This document shows, one piece after another, positions 62,025 to 64,000 of a stretch of DNA of 64,000 bases (its first letter is position 1; each line of letters opens with the position of its first letter). The translations under genes and the position numbers were made by a program. The notes under the pieces are model-generated. The model was not told where the DNA came from. It did no database searches and worked only from the letters and a program-made list of their open reading frames with translations. Origin of the DNA: Hufsiella ginkgonis (GTDB lineage: Bacteria > Bacteroidota > Bacteroidia > Sphingobacteriales > Sphingobacteriaceae); NCBI RefSeq assembly GCF_009834915.1, contig NZ_WVHS01000003.1:1-64000 (forward strand), written 5' to 3'.

Positions 62025-62996
62025 ATGCCTAATAAATTTATACTTAAGTGCCTCGGTTTATACACCAAGATCCGTCATGCAAATGTGCCGGTTATATACA
62101 GGTATTTCTACAGGGATACTTACTATTGTCAGCTTAACCAGCTGAGGTATATTATTAAGGACTATATTATCAAAAAACCTTACAAGGAAATAGAAACGCA
62201 GGGAGAATTTGGCCAGGAGTTGATCTTTGTGCTTCCGTTCGCCTATTGGCATTATAAAAACGGTACATTAAAAAGTACCACGTCGTCCAACTACACCAAA
62301 GAGATCTATTTTTTTTCCCCGGATCACCGGGAGAAGTTTACGGTCCGTTCGAACGAGGGTAATTACAACTTTGAGATGCCGCGTATCCTGCATAGTCAAA
62401 ACTACGATATTGGCAAATGGGAACGGGTACCGCTGAAAGAAACCTATAAGAACGACATTTACGTATATGAAAAGCCTATCCTCATTATTGCCAATCGTTA
62501 CAATATGGAATGGGACGGACAGCCGGTGAGCTTCTTCAGCATACAATTGCTCGATTACATGATCGGTAAATTGAAGGACCACTTTACCATTATCTACAAC
62601 CGTCCGCAGGCCGCTAATATTACAAATGACAACAGCGATATCTTTAGCCTCGAAGAGTTCGACTGGCTTGCGCAGGAACACCCCGAGGTGATCCTGCTCG
62701 ATGATTTATATAAAGAGAATAAAGCGAATGCCACTAGTTTCAATCACCTGCAATTGATGGTATATGCCAATTGCGATCATTTTATTTCTACGCATGGCGG
62801 CACAGGAACACTTGCCAGTTATTTCGGGGGAATAAACCTGCTTCTTTCAAAACAAGGCGGGGAGCATTTCTTCGGGGATTTTGACACGGTGTTCCCGATG
62901 CTATCGGGTGCCCGGATCCTGCTCGCCAGGAATGATGAGGAAGTGATCGGCCACATAGAACGTACTTTTGTACCGCTTACGCAACAGTTTGATTAG
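62025..62996 (+). CDS. Unrecognised protein of polysaccharide cluster, glycosyltransferase-like
   Basis: A 323-residue soluble protein with no family I can name with confidence. The second half, 'ILIIANRYNMEWDG' then 'HLQLMVYANCDHFISTHGGTGTLASYFGG', looks like the nucleotide-sugar-binding half of a GT-B enzyme, and the 'STHGGTGTLASYFGG' loop recalls fucosyl- or DUF563-type transferases. It lies between a GT8 and a flippase gene, so a polysaccharide role fits. Confidence 0.65.
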   Translation: MPNKFILKCLGLYTKIRHANVPVIYRYFYRDTYYCQLNQLRYIIKDYIIKKPYKEIETQGEFGQELIFVLPFAYWHYKNGTLKSTTSSNYTKEIYFFSPDHREKFTVRSNEGNYNFEMPRILHSQNYDIGKWERVPLKETYKNDIYVYEKPILIIANRYNMEWDGQPVSFFSIQLLDYMIGKLKDHFTIIYNRPQAANITNDNSDIFSLEEFDWLAQEHPEVILLDDLYKENKANATSFNHLQLMVYANCDHFISTHGGTGTLASYFGGINLLLSKQGGEHFFGDFDTVFPMLSGARILLARNDEEVIGHIERTFVPLTQQFD

Positions 62997-63032
62997 CAGC
63001 GTAATTTATATAACGTATCGTAAACCAGGCAG

Positions 63033-64000
63033 ATGAAACTAAAAGAACAGTATTGGTTAAGTTCCGGGATAATTAACATCCTGCAAAACGTTACCAGCGT
63101 TTTTTTCTCGGTAGGAGCCTTCTTTATCCTGGTAAGGGTGTTAAGTACCTTCGACTACGGGGCGTGGGGTATTTTTATGGGTGCTGTTACCATTCTCGAG
63201 CTCACCAGGAACGGGTTGATCGAAAGCGCACTGATCAAGTTCATTGCTTCCAGCGAGAAAGAAAAGCACTCCGAGATCATTTCCGCATCGCTTGCCATAA
63301 GCATCACCTTAACGGTGATTTGTGTATTACTGAATTTATGCTTCGCAGGTTTTGCCGCACGGCTGCTGAAGACGCCTGAGCTGCAGTATATGTTTTACGT
63401 GTACAATATCACGTTCATCATCTCTGGGTTGCTTACCCAGTTCTGTTGTATCGAGCGCGCCAATCTTAAGTACACCGCCAATTTTGCGAGCAGTTTTATC
63501 AGGCAGGGCGTGTTCTTCGTGGTGTTGGCGGTGGTGTTTATTTTCAAGATTAAGATCGACCTTTATTGGCTGGTTTACCTTCACATGGCCTGCGTGATAC
63601 TAAGCGTTATTGTCGCCTGGTATTATGTGCGTCCTTTCCTGCATTACTCGTTCCGGTTTAATCTCAAGTGGATAAAAAGCATCTTTCATTATGGGAAGTA
63701 TGCTTTTGGAACCTCGCTCAGCGCACTTTTAGCAGGTACGGTCGATCAGTGGATGCTTGCTGCGATCCTCTCCACCAAGGAGTCGGGCGCGTTTCGTGTC
63801 GCCGTAAGTGTAATGAACCTGATCGATATCCCAACCAATGCCATCGCGGTGATCGTTTTTCCGCAAAGCGCGAAGAGATTGGCGTCGGGCGGTACGGAAG
63901 CCATCAAGTACCTATATGAAAAATCGGTTGGTACTATTGTCGCGATCCTGGTCCCTGCCGTCGTTTTCCTCTTTGTTTTTGACAAGTTCGTAATCCAGGT
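63033..64000 (+). CDS. Wzx-like polysaccharide flippase, truncated at window end
   Basis: An open frame of at least 322 codons running off the right edge. It starts 'MKLKEQYWLSSGIINILQN' and shows about nine hydrophobic segments with 'RVLSTFDYGAWGIFMG' and 'SLSALLAGTVDQWMLAAIL', typical of the MATE-like polysaccharide-transport (PST) family. It would flip lipid-linked sugar units across the inner membrane. The C-terminus is beyond the window. Confidence 0.88.
   Translation, partial: MKLKEQYWLSSGIINILQNVTSVFFSVGAFFILVRVLSTFDYGAWGIFMGAVTILELTRNGLIESALIKFIASSEKEKHSEIISASLAISITLTVICVLLNLCFAGFAARLLKTPELQYMFYVYNITFIISGLLTQFCCIERANLKYTANFASSFIRQGVFFVVLAVVFIFKIKIDLYWLVYLHMACVILSVIVAWYYVRPFLHYSFRFNLKWIKSIFHYGKYAFGTSLSALLAGTVDQWMLAAILSTKESGAFRVAVSVMNLIDIPTNAIAVIVFPQSAKRLASGGTEAIKYLYEKSVGTIVAILVPAVVFLFVFDKFVIQ

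Noticed and set aside
1-64000. tRNA, rRNA, tmRNA, insertion sequences, prophage or defence islands
   Set aside because: No cloverleaf, rRNA core, transposase, integrase or defence-protein signature was recognised by eye; a dedicated scan could still find a small RNA.

Overview
The window comes from a Bacteroidota chromosome, most likely the Sphingobacteriales (Mucilaginibacter/Pedobacter-like). Evidence: Bacteroidota-type promoters (TTTG, 19 nt, TAnnTTTG), a type IX secretion (T9SS) cargo with a CHU_C/type B sorting domain next to a PorP/SprF protein and an OmpA-family protein, a LruC-domain lipoprotein, and an S10-spc-alpha ribosomal block with map-infA-rpmJ. The family or genus is inferred from gene content, not from a search. 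No rRNA, tRNA, CRISPR array, insertion sequence or prophage was recognised.

Layout. 0.1-2 kb: a frameshifted YCF48-like beta-propeller lipoprotein gene and a DUF72 gene. 2.1-9.1 kb: a lipid-modification locus (DUF1475, DUF1295, a CFA-synthase/coclaurine-N-methyltransferase-like enzyme, alpha/beta hydrolase, FAD oxidase, DUF1365, a second CFA-like enzyme). 9-12 kb: a sulfatase and small or membrane proteins. 12-15.7 kb: cupin, GntP permease, lipoprotein and a fungal TYR1-like prephenate dehydrogenase. 15.9-19.4 kb: a minimal ethanolamine operon (permease, eutB, eutC). 19.4-21.1 kb: a Lys/Asp-repeat lipoprotein, an M23 peptidase and a decayed bactofilin gene. 21.2-36.4 kb: rplC to rplQ, including secY, map, infA and rpoA. 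36.5-47 kb: S9 peptidase, AIM24-like protein, dnaK, dihaem cytochrome, aromatic amino acid hydroxylase with an SDR, ssb, zinc-ribbon protein, HAD phosphatase. 47-64 kb: glycosyltransferases, a 2430-residue T9SS adhesin with PorP/SprF and OmpA partners, a LruC protein, and the start of a surface-polysaccharide cluster (GT8, unknown protein, Wzx-like flippase cut by the window end).

The most interesting signals are: (1) four intergenic elements made of degenerate 7-nt units, three of them in gaps of the ribosomal operon; (2) the lipid locus with two divergent CFA-family methyltransferases, one resembling plant alkaloid N-methyltransferases and one with the bicarbonate-binding His replaced by Gln; (3) a fungal-type prephenate dehydrogenase, in a genome that also has a long phenylalanine hydroxylase; (4) a five-unit higher-order repeat in the giant adhesin; (5) a 30-bp all-A/T perfect palindrome between ssb and a zinc-ribbon gene; (6) a 16-residue Lys/Asp tandem repeat lipoprotein. 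Two genes carry single-base frameshifts and should be checked against reads.
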